Below, piece after piece: positions 10,553-11,731 of a DNA stretch of 11,731 nucleotides. Both the position numbers and the translations under genes were made by a program. Position 1 is the first letter of the stretch. Each line of letters begins with the position of its first letter. The notes beneath the pieces are model-generated. The model saw only the letters and a list, made by a program, of their open reading frames with translations. It made no database searches and was not told the origin of the DNA. The DNA comes from Microcaldota archaeon (GTDB lineage Archaea > Micrarchaeota > Micrarchaeia > Anstonellales > Anstonellaceae): the NCBI GenBank assembly GCA_023248455.1, contig JAHFEN010000001.1:24609-36339 (forward strand). Direction: 5' to 3'.

Positions 10553-11731
10553 CACAGCTTCTTTTTCTTCGTGTTCCTACGCCTTATTACGCCGACTGCC
10601 GCTATCAAAGCTAGAGCAACCAGGTACCAGTAGGCGAACAGGTCATCCACTAGCGCGGGCATCTTCACGCCCATCACAAAATCCGACGAATCGGTGAACT
10701 CCCTTCCCTGCGCGTCTTGGAAATCGATTAGCAGCCCCAGCATCTGCCCGCCTGATGTCGCATCCTTGTCAACTGTGATCACGTATGTGAGATTGGCGGT
10801 TTCCCCTGGCTTGAGAGATTCTATGTACCGCACTGTACCGTCCGTGCTGAATGGAAAGAGGGGCTTAAGCCGGATTTCCAGTTTCCTTGCCTCATCGGTG
10901 CCACTATTTGCCACCTGTATAGTCACTTCATGCTTCTGACCAGGCAAAAGCCCGCTGTCAGGGGAGCTCCCTACGAAGTCAGCTTTGGGCTTAATCGGCA
11001 TTGCAAAATAAAACTGGGCAGACCCGTCCTGCCTGTCTTCGCCAGTGTATGTGAGCGAAACTGTTAGAGGGTAGCTTCCTGCATTTATGCTCTTTGGCGC
11101 TTCTATTGTGAAAGTTGCGCTTGCGCTCCCCCTTGCAGGAATCTGGCCGAGGTTTTGCGTTTGGCCAGCCCATTTAACGTGTATGCCGCGTGATTCTGCT
11201 GTTGCCTTTGCAGACTGCACCATGCTGCTGCCGGTGTTCTGGAATGTGACTGTTATCTGAGCATCGTCCCCAGGATAAACATCGATCGGATTTGATGATG
11301 TGACCGATGCAGCAAACGAGGGCTTGCCGCCCACCAGGACATTTATGGTGTTGCTTTCGGAAAGTTTTGTGAATCGTTTTTCATAGGTGGTGGCGACCTG
11401 AACTGGATAAGACCCGCTTGTCGCAAGATTGTCCACAGGCAGATAGAACGTGAACGTGCCTTTTGAGTCAGGATCCTGGGCACAAAGGCGCTCCAAGTAC
11501 TGCGCATCAGAACCCCGAAGCGACAGCGGATAGGAAACCGACAGCTGGACCGCAAGCCTTTCAGCGCAATTGTCAGTTTCCATGCTTTTCATGTGCAGAG
11601 TCATCAGTAGGACTGAGCCAGGCTGCGCAGGGACGTCCGAAATCGAGTAGTTCTGAAGCTGCACTTTCGGGTTGACCGATCCAGATGCGAAACCTGCAAT
11701 CAGCAGCAGCGCAAACAAGGACGCGAACAGA
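10552..11731 (-). CDS. COG1361-like secreted/surface protein with C-terminal membrane anchor (5' end outside window)
   Basis: The minus-strand frame is open to the window edge: upstream of the TTG at 11718 it still reads LFAS, part of a hydrophobic signal (LFASLFALLLIAGFASG), so the true start is just outside. About 392 residues are visible. After the signal come three beta-rich Ig/CARDB-like segments: one with NYSISDVPAQPGSVLLMTLH, one with NPIDVYPGDDAQITVTFQNT, and one with LLPGQKHEVTIQVANSGTDE. Each has the PG-x-x-x-x-(V/I)-T pattern usual for COG1361 S-layer-related proteins. A single membrane helix (YWYLVALALIAAVGVI) and a basic tail RRRNTKKKKL close it, so most of the protein faces outside. 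The specific role is unknown. It converges on the flavin reductase gene. Confidence 0.82.
   Translation of the reverse strand, partial: LFASLFALLLIAGFASGSVNPKVQLQNYSISDVPAQPGSVLLMTLHMKSMETDNCAERLAVQLSVSYPLSLRGSDAQYLERLCAQDPDSKGTFTFYLPVDNLATSGSYPVQVATTYEKRFTKLSESNTINVLVGGKPSFAASVTSSNPIDVYPGDDAQITVTFQNTGSSMVQSAKATAESRGIHVKWAGQTQNLGQIPARGSASATFTIEAPKSINAGSYPLTVSLTYTGEDRQDGSAQFYFAMPIKPKADFVGSSPDSGLLPGQKHEVTIQVANSGTDEARKLEIRLKPLFPFSTDGTVRYIESLKPGETANLTYVITVDKDATSGGQMLGLLIDFQDAQGREFTDSSDFVMGVKMPALVDDLFAYWYLVALALIAAVGVIRRRNTKKKKL

Noticed and set aside
1..11731. tRNA, rRNA, CRISPR array, insertion sequence, integrase or att sites
   Set aside because: I looked for cloverleaf-like arms, regularly spaced direct repeats, terminal inverted repeats and transposase motifs and saw none. 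The only paired repeats are the operators and hairpins listed above.

Overview
This is archaeal DNA. It carries the archaeal/eukaryotic-type translation factors aIF2-beta and aIF1A, a RIO1 kinase, a TrmB-family regulator and a COG1361-type membrane-anchored surface protein. Its promoters have archaeal TATA boxes centred about 26-29 nt upstream of many start codons. The DUF333 lipoprotein, other Cys-rich exported proteins and mixed gene content would fit a DPANN-type genome such as Diapherotrites or Micrarchaeota, but that placement is inference; the sequence alone does not settle it. There is no rRNA, tRNA, CRISPR array, insertion sequence or phage gene.

Layout. 1-404: 3' end of an AT-rich unknown gene. 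422-676 (-): small DUF1858 redox-disulfide protein, divergent from 747-1465 (+), an aIF2-beta/aIF1A operon. 1684-2481 (+): RIO1 kinase. 2502-3068 (-): orphan 188-aa protein, divergent from 3168-3914 (+), a TrmB regulator with a palindrome at its predicted transcription start. 3965-5137 and 5189-6544 (+): two paralogous PLP aminotransferases, the second with an extra ~55-residue helical insert. 6551-7642 (-): DUF333/Cys-rich lipoprotein, divergent from 7747-8370 (+), a bacterial-type GTP cyclohydrolase II (RibA). 8461-9210 (+): lipoprotein with two tandem four-cysteine modules. 9247-9540 (-): PadR regulator, divergent from an operon of a 48-aa CC-motif protein (9627-9773), a 36-aa protein (9830-9940) and a flavin reductase-like protein (9953-10540). 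10552-11731 (-): 5'-truncated COG1361-like surface protein.

The most distinctive region is 9247-10540. A PadR repressor-type gene diverges from a small redox-looking operon. The shared promoter has two copies of the same palindrome (TATCG-N6-CGATA), 41 bp apart, on either side of one AT-rich TATA element. The first small gene ends inside a perfect hairpin followed by a T-tract, so attenuation of the downstream genes is possible. The PadR protein and the first small protein both carry an N-terminal Cys-Cys pair, which suggests (inference) a thiol- or metal-responsive circuit feeding a flavoprotein.

Two initiation modes alternate. Rio1, aminotransferase 1, both lipoproteins, ribA and padR look leaderless. 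aIF2-beta, aIF1A, TrmB, the 188-aa gene and the three genes of the small operon have clear Shine-Dalgarno sequences. This pattern moves two starts relative to the longest reading frames: aIF2-beta to a TTG at 747 and RIO1 to an ATG at 1684.
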